A stretch of DNA of 64,000 nucleotides, taken from the NCBI RefSeq assembly GCF_020480685.1, contig NZ_JAJAFU010000013.1, positions 1 to 64,000 on the forward strand. Reading direction: 5' to 3'. The first letter of the stretch is position 1. Every line of letters begins with the position of its first letter. The DNA comes from Deferrivibrio essentukiensis (lineage in GTDB: Bacteria; Chrysiogenota; Deferribacteres; Deferribacterales; Deferrivibrionaceae). Below are positions 51,846-60,145 of the stretch, piece by piece. The notes under the pieces are model-generated. The model was not told the origin of the DNA. It saw only the letters and a list, made by a program, of their open reading frames with translations, and searched no databases. A program made the position numbers and the translations under genes.

Positions 51846-53396
51846 TTGAGCTATCAAAAATTGATTAAAGTGTTAGCAGCTTCTGTTGTAGATGAGTATT
51901 TCGAAAGTATTGCGGAATTATTGAATGAAATAGGTGCGATAAGTTTTTGCATTTTAAAGTTTGAAAATAACTTGAGCGAGATTGTAGTAAGTAAAAACAT
52001 AGAGGGTGATTTATTTTTTGATAGTTCAGACATACAGTTTGATAAGTCAGATTTTAAAGAAGATGTGGCTATAAATTATTTTGATAAACAACTAAAATTT
52101 GATTCGATTTTTTATATACACCATAATTCTTCCCTTTTTGCAGCAATACTTATCAATATATCGAATAAAACAAATCTAAATATTCTGAAAGAGAATATTG
52201 AGAGAATCTCACAGAGGTATCTTGAAATACTTATTAAGGATAAAAGGACAGAAGTATATGTAGAGTATCAAAAAAAGATAGATTTTGTAAAAGTTGTCAG
52301 CAATATTTTTAGGAATCTCTCTATTGACGATTTACTTTCCACCGGGGTTGCCCTTTTCATGGATGTATTTTCTGCAGAGGCAAGTTGCGTGCTTTATGGT
52401 GATAAGTTTGTCCCGATAGGTGTCAAAGAGGATGACTTGGCGAAGATAACAGTCAAGGGGGAGCCTTTGTCAGAGATTATTTACAGGTTAGATAAATCGT
52501 ATTTTTTCAAAGAAGATTTGTTGGCAGATAAGTATAATGTAGAGAATATATTTTTTATTTATGAGCCTAAGTATAAACTTAGAATAATCCTTTTTAATGT
52601 AAGTGTTGATTTCGCGCCGGATGTGGAGTTTTCTGAGATTATTTCCAGTATATTGACAATTGCCATGGAAAATGCATATGCACACGAAAAGATGGTGGAG
52701 ATGAAAGTATATGAATCAGAAATGGATAAGACGGCTGAAATATTAAATATGTTTGTAAACAATGAGATAGTATTTAATTCAGGGGTTAAGGCTTATGGAG
52801 TCAGCATTCCCTCAAAGGTAGCCGGCGGTGATTTTTTATATTTAACAGATAACGAAGATGAAATATTTTTGTGTATTGCAGATGTGTGTGGTAAGGGTTA
52901 TGCGGCTGCAGTGTTAACTGTCGTAATGAGCACAGTGGCAGAGCTTCTTAAAAATGTTAAACACTACGATATACTTGATTTGACAAACAAGTTGTTAGAT
53001 TTTTTGTTATCTAAAAATCTTGGTGGCAGATTTATTACGCTGTTTTTTGGGGTAATAGATAAGAAAAGCTTGGAGTTAAAATATATATCATTAGGGCATG
53101 AGCCGGCATATATTGTAAGAGATAATGCTATAATAGAGCTCCACTCCTCTTTTTTGCCGATGGGGATTATGAAAGAAGAATACGGTATTGAGAAAATCAG
53201 ATTATCTAATGAGGATTTGCTTTTTCTGTTTACTGACGGAATAATAGAGTATATTGACTATGAAAATTTAAAATACAGGTTAATGGAAATAAAAGATACA
53301 CCCCTTGAAGATTTTGTAAAAAATCTTTATAAAGAGTGCGTAAAAGATAGAAAGCAGCAGCTTGATGATTTTACCTGTGCAGTCTTAAAAATCTGA
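51846..53396 (+). CDS. SpoIIE/PP2C-type Ser/Thr phosphatase
   Basis: 516 aa, TTG start. The N-terminal ~300 residues resemble a GAF-type sensor; the C-terminal ~220 are a PPM phosphatase with metal-binding Asp motifs KVAGGDFLYL, IADVCGKGYAAA, FTDGIIEY and DDFTC. In other bacteria such phosphatases act on anti-sigma antagonists (RsbU-like). No anti-sigma gene is adjacent. With the receivers upstream it forms the output end of the cluster. Confidence 0.92.
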   Translation: MSYQKLIKVLAASVVDEYFESIAELLNEIGAISFCILKFENNLSEIVVSKNIEGDLFFDSSDIQFDKSDFKEDVAINYFDKQLKFDSIFYIHHNSSLFAAILINISNKTNLNILKENIERISQRYLEILIKDKRTEVYVEYQKKIDFVKVVSNIFRNLSIDDLLSTGVALFMDVFSAEASCVLYGDKFVPIGVKEDDLAKITVKGEPLSEIIYRLDKSYFFKEDLLADKYNVENIFFIYEPKYKLRIILFNVSVDFAPDVEFSEIISSILTIAMENAYAHEKMVEMKVYESEMDKTAEILNMFVNNEIVFNSGVKAYGVSIPSKVAGGDFLYLTDNEDEIFLCIADVCGKGYAAAVLTVVMSTVAELLKNVKHYDILDLTNKLLDFLLSKNLGGRFITLFFGVIDKKSLELKYISLGHEPAYIVRDNAIIELHSSFLPMGIMKEEYGIEKIRLSNEDLLFLFTDGIIEYIDYENLKYRLMEIKDTPLEDFVKNLYKECVKDRKQQLDDFTCAVLKI

Positions 53397-53418
53397 TTTT
53401 TTAAAAGAAGGAGCTAAC

Positions 53419-54099
53419 TTGGAAGATAAATCAAAACAAATACAATCTATGTTTGACAATATTGCAGGCAAATATGATTTGCTGAATAGGTTGTTAAGCT
53501 TTAGGCGTGATGTAGCTTGGAGAAGAAAAGCTATCAAAAAGATGGAACTTATTGAAGATATGCTTGTTCTTGACCTTGCTTGCGGAACGGGTGATATGAT
53601 TTTAGAGCTTAAAAATCAAGTAAGTGGTGTAAATGTTATTGGTGCCGATTTTAGTAAAAATATGCTTAGTATCGCCAAGCAAAAAGGGATTACAGAGCCT
53701 TTACTGGCTGCAGATGCCCATTTTTTGCCTTTTAAAGAGAATTCTTTTGATAGAATTATGATTGCTTTTGGTTTTAGAAATGTTGTAGACAAGCAGAAGG
53801 GGCTTGAAAATCTGTATAGGGTTTTAAAGCCGGGTGGTAGGGTTTGTATCCTTGAATTTTCACAGCCTGAAGGGGTGATATTTTCAAGAATTTATAGATT
53901 CTATTTTACAAAATTATTGCCATTTATAGGTGGAATTATATCAGGTGATAAGAATGCTTATTCTTACCTGCCTGATTCCGTATACAAGTTTCCCAAAAAA
54001 GATGTGTATAAAAAAATGATATTAGATGCCGGGTTTAAAGATGTAAAGTTTAATCCCATGACATTTGGCATATGCGATGCAACAATCTGTTATAAGTAA
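53419..54099 (+). CDS. menG: Demethylmenaquinone methyltransferase MenG/UbiE
   Basis: 226 aa, TTG start after AAGGAG. SAM motif LDLACGTGDMILEL, then ADFSKNMLSIAK, AFGFRNVVDKQKGL and the UbiE/MenG signature VLKPGGRVCILEFSQP. It makes the last methylation of menaquinone. Overlaps nth by 23 bp. Confidence 0.95.
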   Translation: MEDKSKQIQSMFDNIAGKYDLLNRLLSFRRDVAWRRKAIKKMELIEDMLVLDLACGTGDMILELKNQVSGVNVIGADFSKNMLSIAKQKGITEPLLAADAHFLPFKENSFDRIMIAFGFRNVVDKQKGLENLYRVLKPGGRVCILEFSQPEGVIFSRIYRFYFTKLLPFIGGIISGDKNAYSYLPDSVYKFPKKDVYKKMILDAGFKDVKFNPMTFGICDATICYK

Positions 54100-54715
54100 A
54101 GTCAAATTTATTTTAGATTATCTTGATAAAAAGTACCCTGATGCGAAATGTTCTTTAAGACATGACAATCCATTTCAACTTTTAATTGCCACAATTTTAA
54201 GTGCCCAATGTACGGATGCAAGAGTGAATATTGTTACGGAAAAGCTTTTTGAAAGGTATAAAACTCCTCAAGATTTTGCGGCAGCAGATATTAAAGAGTT
54301 GAAAAACATTATCAAACCGACTGGTTTTTTTAATAATAAGGCAATAAATATAAAGAATATGGCAATTAAGCTTATTGAAAATTATAACGGTAACATCCCG
54401 CAAAATATGCAAGAGTTATTAAGCCTACCCGGTGTCGGGCGAAAGACTGCCAATGTAATCCTCGGAAACTGTTTTGCCCCCGAAGGGATTGTAGTAGACA
54501 CTCATGTCAAAAGGGTGTCAAAAAGACTTGGGTTGACAAACAATGATAATCCCGACAAGATTGAAAGTGACCTTGTGAAAATTATTCCTAAAGAGAAGTG
54601 GAATATTTTTTCACATCAGGTGATACTTTTTGGCAGAGAGATATGTGCTTCCAGAAAACCAAAGTGTGATGTATGTGGGCTAAATACTATTTGCAGCTAT
54701 TATAAAGGATATTAA
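54077..54715 (+). CDS. nth: Endonuclease III
   Basis: 212 aa from ATG 54077 (a TTG at 54065 in frame is possible). Base-excision repair glycosylase/AP lyase for oxidised pyrimidines. The helix-hairpin-helix has LPGVGRKTANVILG with the catalytic Lys, the catalytic Asp is in VDTHVKR, and the [4Fe-4S] loop shows the exact C-x6-C-x2-C-x5-C spacing (CASRKPKCDVCGLNTIC). Confidence 0.95.
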   Translation: MQQSVISKVKFILDYLDKKYPDAKCSLRHDNPFQLLIATILSAQCTDARVNIVTEKLFERYKTPQDFAAADIKELKNIIKPTGFFNNKAINIKNMAIKLIENYNGNIPQNMQELLSLPGVGRKTANVILGNCFAPEGIVVDTHVKRVSKRLGLTNNDNPDKIESDLVKIIPKEKWNIFSHQVILFGREICASRKPKCDVCGLNTICSYYKGY

Positions 54716-55267
54716 ATGGAAATATTATTAAATTTTATGTTTATATTTTTATCAAGGATTGTAGATGTCAGTCTTGGGACGGTAAGGATTATATTAGTCT
54801 CAAAGGGGATGCGCGTTCAGGCGAGTATTTTAGGTTTTTTTGAGGTGCTTATCTGGATTGTTGTTGTTGCAAGAGTAATAATGTATGTTTCAAGTCCAAT
54901 ATACTATGTGGCTTTTGCTGCAGGGTTTGCTACCGGCAATTACGTTGGGATGATTTTGGAAGAAAAGCTTGCCTTGGGCAATGTCCTTATTAGAGTTGTT
55001 ACAAGGTTTGACGCAGAGAGGCTTGTTGAAGTACTTAGAAATGAAAATTTTATAGTTACTTCAATAGATGGTGAAGGGAAGGATGGCCCTGTGAAGGTAA
55101 TATTTGGTATACTTAAGAGAAAAAGTGCTCGAAAGTTTATTAAATTAGTCAATCAATATAACCCCAATGCGTTTTATACGGTCGAAAACGTTACATCTGT
55201 AAGTAAGTTTGAAAATGACCCTGTGTTGAAAAAGAGACTTTTTATGAACAACCTTATAAGGAAATAG
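54716..55267 (+). CDS. UPF0316/DUF2179 membrane protein
   Basis: 183 aa: three transmembrane helices in residues ~1-85 (SRIVDVSLGTVRIILVSKG, then IWIVVVARVI) followed by a soluble DUF2179-type domain (RVVTRFDAERLVEVLRN, GKDGPVKVIFGILKR). The family, including YebE-like proteins, is of unknown function. Starts 1 base after the nth stop codon. Confidence 0.85.
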   Translation: MEILLNFMFIFLSRIVDVSLGTVRIILVSKGMRVQASILGFFEVLIWIVVVARVIMYVSSPIYYVAFAAGFATGNYVGMILEEKLALGNVLIRVVTRFDAERLVEVLRNENFIVTSIDGEGKDGPVKVIFGILKRKSARKFIKLVNQYNPNAFYTVENVTSVSKFENDPVLKKRLFMNNLIRK

Positions 55268-55269
55268 AT

Positions 55270-56433
55270 ATGCTTTATTTTGATATGACATCAGGTATTT
55301 CAGGCGATATTACGCTTGCATTGTTGTCGCAATATTTTGGTGGTTTGAAAGAGTTTTCAGGCGAAGTGTCAAGTTTATTAAAAACGAAAGTGCAGCTTTC
55401 TTTTAAAGATGTATTTATTAACGGGATTTTATGTAAGCGGCTATCAATAGATATTGAAAAAGAGCCGCACATTCATAGAAATTTTAGGGATATAAAAAAT
55501 ATTATCTTTAACTCTGATTTTGAAGAGAATATAAAAACAGATGCTATAAAAATATTTGAACTTATTGCTGAGGCTGAGGGGAAGATACACGGCAAATCTA
55601 TAGATGAAGTCCACTTTCATGAAGTGGGTGCTATTGACTCTATTATCGATATATTAGGTGCTTCATGGTTTTATAATAAACTTAATCGGCCAAAAATTAC
55701 TGCATCAAAAATCAAAATTGGAAACGGCATTGTTAACTCTGCCCACGGGCTAATCCCTGTGCCTGCACCTGCAACACTTGAGATAATAAAGGGGATAGAG
55801 TTTAAAAGAATTGATATCGATGAAGAGCTTACTACCCCTACAGGGGCAGCTTTAATGAAATATTTCAGCACTAAATTTACAAATAATATAAGCGGAAATA
55901 TAGAAAAAATTTTTTATGCTACCGGGACAAAAACCTTTAAAAATTTGCCAAATATCTCAAGGCTGTTGGTATTAAAAGAAGATGAGAAGAGTGATGAAGA
56001 TATTGTCGTATGTGAAACAAATATAGATGATATGCCTCCGGAATTTTTTGACAATGTTATGAAGCAACTTTTTGACAGTGGTTGCAAGGATGTCTTTTTT
56101 ACGCCTATTTTAATGAAAAAAAACAGACCTGCCTACAAGATTTCAGCCTTAGTTGAAAGCAAGTATCTTGGTAAGGTTAGTGAAATTTTGCTTACTCAGA
56201 CATCTTCTTTTGGGCTTAGGTATTACAATGTAAATAGAGTTATTGCTGAGCGAGAATTTAAAGAGGTAGAATATGAGGGGCATTATGTAAGTGTAAAATA
56301 TGGCAAATTTAATGAGTTTGTCAAATTTAGCCCTGAATATGAAGATGTGGTAAAGGTAGCTGAAAAAATAGGCGAGCCACCTTATGAGGTCTATAAAAAA
56401 ATAATTGGCATGTTATATAGGGGTCAAAATTGA
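55270..56433 (+). CDS. larC: LarC-family nickel insertion protein
   Basis: 387 aa, DUF111 family: DMTSGISGDITLALL, EVHFHEVGAIDSIIDI, LTTPTGAALMKYF, and ETNIDDMPPEFF. LarC makes the nickel-pincer cofactor from the LarE product for lactate racemase and related enzymes. larB and larE are not next to it. The standard form in L. plantarum needs a frameshift between two halves; here the frame is continuous. Overlaps cca by 4 bp. Confidence 0.9.
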   Translation: MLYFDMTSGISGDITLALLSQYFGGLKEFSGEVSSLLKTKVQLSFKDVFINGILCKRLSIDIEKEPHIHRNFRDIKNIIFNSDFEENIKTDAIKIFELIAEAEGKIHGKSIDEVHFHEVGAIDSIIDILGASWFYNKLNRPKITASKIKIGNGIVNSAHGLIPVPAPATLEIIKGIEFKRIDIDEELTTPTGAALMKYFSTKFTNNISGNIEKIFYATGTKTFKNLPNISRLLVLKEDEKSDEDIVVCETNIDDMPPEFFDNVMKQLFDSGCKDVFFTPILMKKNRPAYKISALVESKYLGKVSEILLTQTSSFGLRYYNVNRVIAEREFKEVEYEGHYVSVKYGKFNEFVKFSPEYEDVVKVAEKIGEPPYEVYKKIIGMLYRGQN

Positions 56434-57755
56434 CAACAGTAGGAAAGATTTCCGGTAAAATTAAATACATACCTTATATAAAAGAATTAGAGCAGTTAGA
56501 AAATGAATGTAATATTCAAATATTTCTGGTTGGCGGCACGGTAAGGGACTTGATTCTTGACAGAGAGATAGCTGATTTGGATATCATTGCTTTTGGGCAA
56601 GATTATGAGAAGGTTGCAGAAGTATTTGCAAACAAAATAAATGCCACACCGATAAAATTTAAAGATAATGTAAGGATTGTTAAAAAAGGTTTTTCTATAG
56701 ATGTTTCAAAGACAAGGGGGATTAGCCTCGAAGAAGATTTGTTAAAGAGAGACTTTACCATTAATAATTTGGCTATGAGTTTGAAAGGGGACATTTTTGG
56801 CGATTTGACTGACATCCTCTTAAGAAAGATACGCGCTGTTTCCGAAGAAAGTATTTTGGATGATCCCCTTAGGATATTAAGAGCTTTTAGGTTTTTAAGT
56901 GAGTTTGATTTTGAAATAACTGCAGAGACTTTTGATTTTATAAAAAAATACCGTGAAAAGTTAAGCAGTGTGGCAAGTGAAAGAATATATGCGGAGCTTA
57001 AAAAAACAGTTTTGGGAGAATATTTTTTAAAAGCCTTTGATTATATGAAAGAATTAGGAATTTTTGACATAATTATTCCGGAGCTTAACTGTTTGAAAGG
57101 TAAAGATAGAGGGATATATCACAATCATGACCCATATGAGCATACATTTTGTGCTACAAGGAGCACATATGAGTATGGAAAACAAGTTGGTATAGAAGGT
57201 GAAAAGCTTTTTCTGCTATTTGTTTCAGCCCTACTGCACGATATAGGAAAGGGATTGCCTGAGTATCTTGAGACACACGGGAAATATATTGGACATGAAA
57301 TTAAAGGTGCAAAACTTGCTTGTGATATATTGAAAAGACTTAGCTTTTCCGCCAAAGAGATAAAGTTTATTAAGACTATGATAGAAAATCATACTAAAAT
57401 CAGAATCTATGCCGTAAATAGCGCCAAGGAAAATACGCTGAAGATGTTTATCTTTGACTACAATGAATTACTTGATTATCTGTATGTAATTACTATCGGT
57501 GATAACAGTTGTAAGCCTATAGAGCTTAATAAGATTTTAGATACTATAGATAAAATAAAGGGGCTGAGAAATGATATTGATTTTGATAAGAGCAAGCTTA
57601 TAAGAGGGGAAGATTTAATCAAGCTTGGTCTTAAGCCTTCTGAAAGTTTTAAAAAAATACTAAAAGATGTAAAGTTTAAACTTTCAACAGGCAACTTAAA
57701 GGATAAAGATGATGCCATAAAATATATAACTTCAAATTACAGGGAGGCCTTATGA
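56430..57755 (+). CDS. cca: CCA-adding enzyme/tRNA nucleotidyltransferase with HD domain
   Basis: 441 aa, TTG start. Class II nucleotidyltransferase head FLVGGTVRDLILDREIADLDI with the catalytic Asp pair, the RRDFTINNLA-like KRDFTINNLAMSL, the Arg-rich DDPLRILRAFRF, then an HD domain (LLHDIGKGLPEYLETHG, MIENHTKIR). It could add CCA or, as in some relatives, only part of it. The tRNA genes in this window do not encode CCA, so an active enzyme is needed. Confidence 0.9.
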   Translation: MTTVGKISGKIKYIPYIKELEQLENECNIQIFLVGGTVRDLILDREIADLDIIAFGQDYEKVAEVFANKINATPIKFKDNVRIVKKGFSIDVSKTRGISLEEDLLKRDFTINNLAMSLKGDIFGDLTDILLRKIRAVSEESILDDPLRILRAFRFLSEFDFEITAETFDFIKKYREKLSSVASERIYAELKKTVLGEYFLKAFDYMKELGIFDIIIPELNCLKGKDRGIYHNHDPYEHTFCATRSTYEYGKQVGIEGEKLFLLFVSALLHDIGKGLPEYLETHGKYIGHEIKGAKLACDILKRLSFSAKEIKFIKTMIENHTKIRIYAVNSAKENTLKMFIFDYNELLDYLYVITIGDNSCKPIELNKILDTIDKIKGLRNDIDFDKSKLIRGEDLIKLGLKPSESFKKILKDVKFKLSTGNLKDKDDAIKYITSNYREAL

Positions 57756-58513
57756 AATTTTTAAGATTTTCCAAGGACAAAGTTGAAATGAAAGGAATTT
57801 ATGAGGATGGTAAGATAAAGAGAATAATCGGCTCTTTTTTTGACAATTATACTGTTACCGACGAGATTTACAGTGAAGATGAAGTAATATTTTTGCCGCC
57901 GGTTATCCCTTCAAAATTTGTTTGTGTAGGCAGAAACTATGCAGAGCACGCTAAAGAGCTTGGCAATGAAGTCCCCACAGAGCCGTTGATATTTTTAAAG
58001 CCTTCAACAGCTGCTAATTCTCACAAGGGGGATATCTTGTATCCGCCAATGTCAAATAAGGTCGACCATGAAGCTGAATTGGCAGTTGTAATCGGTAAAA
58101 AATGCAGCCAGGTTTCTGAAAAAGATGCAATGAAATATGTGTTTGGATATACATGTTTAAATGATATTACAGCAAGGGATATTCAAAAGAAAGAAAATAA
58201 ATTTACAAGGGCTAAGTCATTTGACACTTTTGCACCATTCGGCCCTTTTATTGAGACCGAGTTTAACTACGAAAATGTTGGGGTAAGGTGTAGGGTAAAT
58301 GGTGAAATTAGGCAGGATGGAAATACAAAAGATATGATTTTCAAAATACCTTTTCTTATTTCATTTATTTCAAATATTATGACCCTTTTGCCGGGGGATG
58401 TTATTGCTACAGGCACCCCTTCAGGAGTTGGTGGACTAAATATAGGGGATACTGTTGAAATTGAGATTGATGGACTTGGAAAATTAGTAAACTATGTCAA
58501 AGCAAGAAATTAA
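57752..58513 (+). CDS. Fumarylacetoacetate hydrolase-family protein
   Basis: 253 aa, FAH fold: CVGRNYAEHAKELG, EPLIFLKPSTA, metal ligands in VDHEAELAVVIG, and LNDITARDIQ, ATGTPSGVG. Members open or decarboxylate acylpyruvates and oxaloacetate. Substrate unknown. Overlaps cca (4 bp) and the YkgJ gene (20 bp). Confidence 0.9.
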   Translation: MKFLRFSKDKVEMKGIYEDGKIKRIIGSFFDNYTVTDEIYSEDEVIFLPPVIPSKFVCVGRNYAEHAKELGNEVPTEPLIFLKPSTAANSHKGDILYPPMSNKVDHEAELAVVIGKKCSQVSEKDAMKYVFGYTCLNDITARDIQKKENKFTRAKSFDTFAPFGPFIETEFNYENVGVRCRVNGEIRQDGNTKDMIFKIPFLISFISNIMTLLPGDVIATGTPSGVGGLNIGDTVEIEIDGLGKLVNYVKARN

Positions 58514-58745
58514 ATGCTTTATGTGTGGTGCCTGCTGTGTAGCGTATGATATATCTACGTTAAAAAAACCGGCAGGCACCCCTTGTAAATTTTTATGTGA
58601 AGACGGCAAATGTGGCAATTATGAAAACAGACCTAAGGTATGTAGAGATTTCAAGCCGGATGAAATATGCGTGCTTATTTCTACACTTGACTTTAAAGAT
58701 AAGGTTAAGGTGATTCAAAGGATTTATGGGATATCCGAAGAGTAG
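58494..58745 (+). CDS. YkgJ-type cysteine-cluster protein
   Basis: 83 aa with a Cys set CFMCGACCVAYD, CKFLCEDGKC, CRDF typical of the YkgJ zinc- or iron-chelating family. Function unknown. It overlaps the FAH gene by 20 bp and ends 1 base before the convergent CRP-type gene. Confidence 0.82.
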   Translation: MSKQEIKCFMCGACCVAYDISTLKKPAGTPCKFLCEDGKCGNYENRPKVCRDFKPDEICVLISTLDFKDKVKVIQRIYGISEE

Positions 58746-58746
58746 A

Positions 58747-59412
58747 TTACTGCTTTCTGTAGAGAAATTTTCTTAAAAAACTATACATTTTTTCTTCATC
58801 CAATTTGAATGTTATTTCCGGTATTTTGTCAGTGTCAAGAGTATAAATCACCTCTTCCTTTTCCAAGATAAAAAGAGCTTTTAATATTTCTGATTGTTCT
58901 AAGTGCATCATTTCTGTAAGTTTTTTTAAGTGAATACCTATATTTTTGATTTTTTTGTTCACAAATGTGTCAATCAGGTAAAAGGATACAGTTGATATTA
59001 ACTTATATTCCAAGGCGTTAGCGTATTTATTGTTAATTTCATTCAATCTTTCAATGAGTGAGCTCATTACTGAAAAATTAAATTTAGGTATTTTTGATGC
59101 AGCCTGTAAAAATGTATTCTTCGAAAAAGCTATCACTTCCACATCCGTTTTGGCTCTTACCGATGCAGATCTTTTGTTTTCGAGGAATACAGCCATTTCA
59201 CCGAATATGCTTATATCGTTTATTGTATTTATCGTATAAAGTGAGCCTGCATCATCTTGCTTAAGTATCTCAAGGATACCGCTTTTTAAAATATATACAG
59301 AATCCGCTTCGTCCCCTTCTTTAAAAATAAACTTCCCCGGTTCAAATTTTTCAATTTTCCCCGATTTTTCCAACAGCTTGAGTATATTGTCATCAATGCT
59401 AATATTTTTCAT
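58747..59412 (-). CDS. Crp/Fnr-family regulator
   Basis: 221 aa. N-terminal cyclic-nucleotide-binding fold (FEPGKFIFKEGDEADSVYIL, DISIFGEMAVFLENKRSASVRAKT in outline) followed by a winged helix (HLKKLTEMMHLEQSEILKALFIL). No Cys cluster, so not an oxygen-sensing Fnr. Ligand unknown. Divergent from the tRNA cluster. Confidence 0.85.
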   Translation of the reverse strand: MKNISIDDNILKLLEKSGKIEKFEPGKFIFKEGDEADSVYILKSGILEILKQDDAGSLYTINTINDISIFGEMAVFLENKRSASVRAKTDVEVIAFSKNTFLQAASKIPKFNFSVMSSLIERLNEINNKYANALEYKLISTVSFYLIDTFVNKKIKNIGIHLKKLTEMMHLEQSEILKALFILEKEEVIYTLDTDKIPEITFKLDEEKMYSFLRKFLYRKQ

Positions 59413-59465
59413 TTCGACTCCTGCACATATTTTAGCACATAAATATACTTTGACGCAAAAAAATG

Positions 59466-59494
59466 TTGACTTTTTTAAGGTGTTTTGATAATGG
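59466..59494 (+). promoter_or_regulatory. Promoter of the tRNA cluster
   Basis: TTGACT at 59466-59471 and TTGATAATGG at 59485-59494; GATAAT gives a 15-bp spacer, TAATGG a 17-bp one. It precedes the first tRNA by about 35 bp. Confidence 0.5.
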
Positions 59495-59527
59495 TATCAG
59501 TCCTTGATAAGAGGGGTTTTCTTATGT

Positions 59528-59601
<74 letters not shown>

Positions 59602-59608
59602 TTTTTGT

Positions 59609-59682
59609 GGTGGGTGTAGCTCAGTTGGTAGAGCCCAGGATTGTGGCTCCTGTTGTCGCGGGTTCGATCCCCGTCACTCACC
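59609..59682 (+). tRNA. tRNA-His (GUG)
   Basis: Acceptor GTGGGTG with CACTCAC (one G-U), preceded by the extra G-1 opposite discriminator C, a tRNA-His identity mark. Anticodon loop TTGTGGC gives GUG. No encoded CCA. Confidence 0.96.
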
Positions 59683-59698
59683 CTTTTGAGGAAATATT

Positions 59699-59780
59699 GC
59701 GAGTGTGGCGGAACTGGTAGACGCGCTAGACTTAGGATCTAGTGTCTTTCGGCGTGGGGGTTCAAGTCCCTCCACTCGCA
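59699..59780 (+). tRNA. tRNA-Leu (UAG)
   Basis: 82 nt, class II with a long variable arm (TGTCTTTCGGCG). Acceptor GCGAGTG with CACTCGC, discriminator A, anticodon UAG in CTTAGGA. Confidence 0.96.
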
Positions 59781-59789
59781 TAAATCACT

Positions 59790-59862
59790 GCGGGTGTAGC
59801 TCAGTTGGTAGAGCGCGACCTTGCCAAGGTTGAGGTCGCCGGTTCGAGTCCGGTCACCCGCT
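59790..59862 (+). tRNA. tRNA-Gly (GCC), flanked by integrated element
   Basis: 73 nt. Acceptor GCGGGTG with CACCCGC, anticodon GCC in TTGCCAA. The integrase gene starts 283 bp downstream and reads away from it, so its 3' half is the likely attL core. Confidence 0.96.
59843..59862 (+). other. Predicted attL core at tRNA-Gly 3' end
   Basis: The T-arm and acceptor end of tRNA-Gly. P4-type integrases usually target this part of a tRNA and rebuild it. The matching attR would be right of the window, so this is unproven. Confidence 0.45.
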
Positions 59863-59912
59863 TTCTTTGTGTCTATCATACTACTTCATGCTCTTTCATG
59901 TTCCTTTATTTT

Positions 59913-60045
59913 ACAAGCACTTATAAGGAATTTTTAATTTTTCCTAATTCTGTCAATCATTGTTTTTACTCAAAAAACGAGTATGAAAACGAGTATAAAA
60001 GAATATTTGGCAATTCTATACTCGTTTTTGAAACAAAGTGCTTGT
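59913..60045. repeat. Nested inverted and direct repeats upstream of the integrase
   Basis: ACAAGCACTT (59913-59922) has its exact complement at 60036-60045. Inside it AAAACGAGTAT occurs twice in direct order (59974 and 59986) and once inverted (TATACTCGTTTTT, 60017-60029). Likely integrase/excisionase arm-type sites or an operator; the inner hairpin could also end the tRNA transcript. No gene in 59863-60145. Confidence 0.7.
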
Positions 60046-60092
60046 TTATGAGTAAGTTGTAAAAAATTTTTGTAATTTTTTACAATTTTCTC

Positions 60093-60110
60093 TCATCAAA
60101 ACTTTACTCA
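60093..60110 (+). promoter_or_regulatory. Shared 18-bp motif, integrase copy
   Basis: TCATCAAAACTTTACTCA, 36 bp upstream of the integrase ATG. The minus-strand recombinase at 61973-62968 has the same motif with one change in the same orientation relative to its start (63010-63027), with a following AATATT in both. Confidence 0.7.
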
Positions 60111-60145
60111 CAAATATTACATAATAAAATTTGTGAGGTGTTGTT

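Noticed and set aside
59805-60062. 85-codon plus-strand frame
   Set aside because: Starts inside tRNA-Gly and runs through the repeat block; no ribosome-binding site and no recognisable protein.
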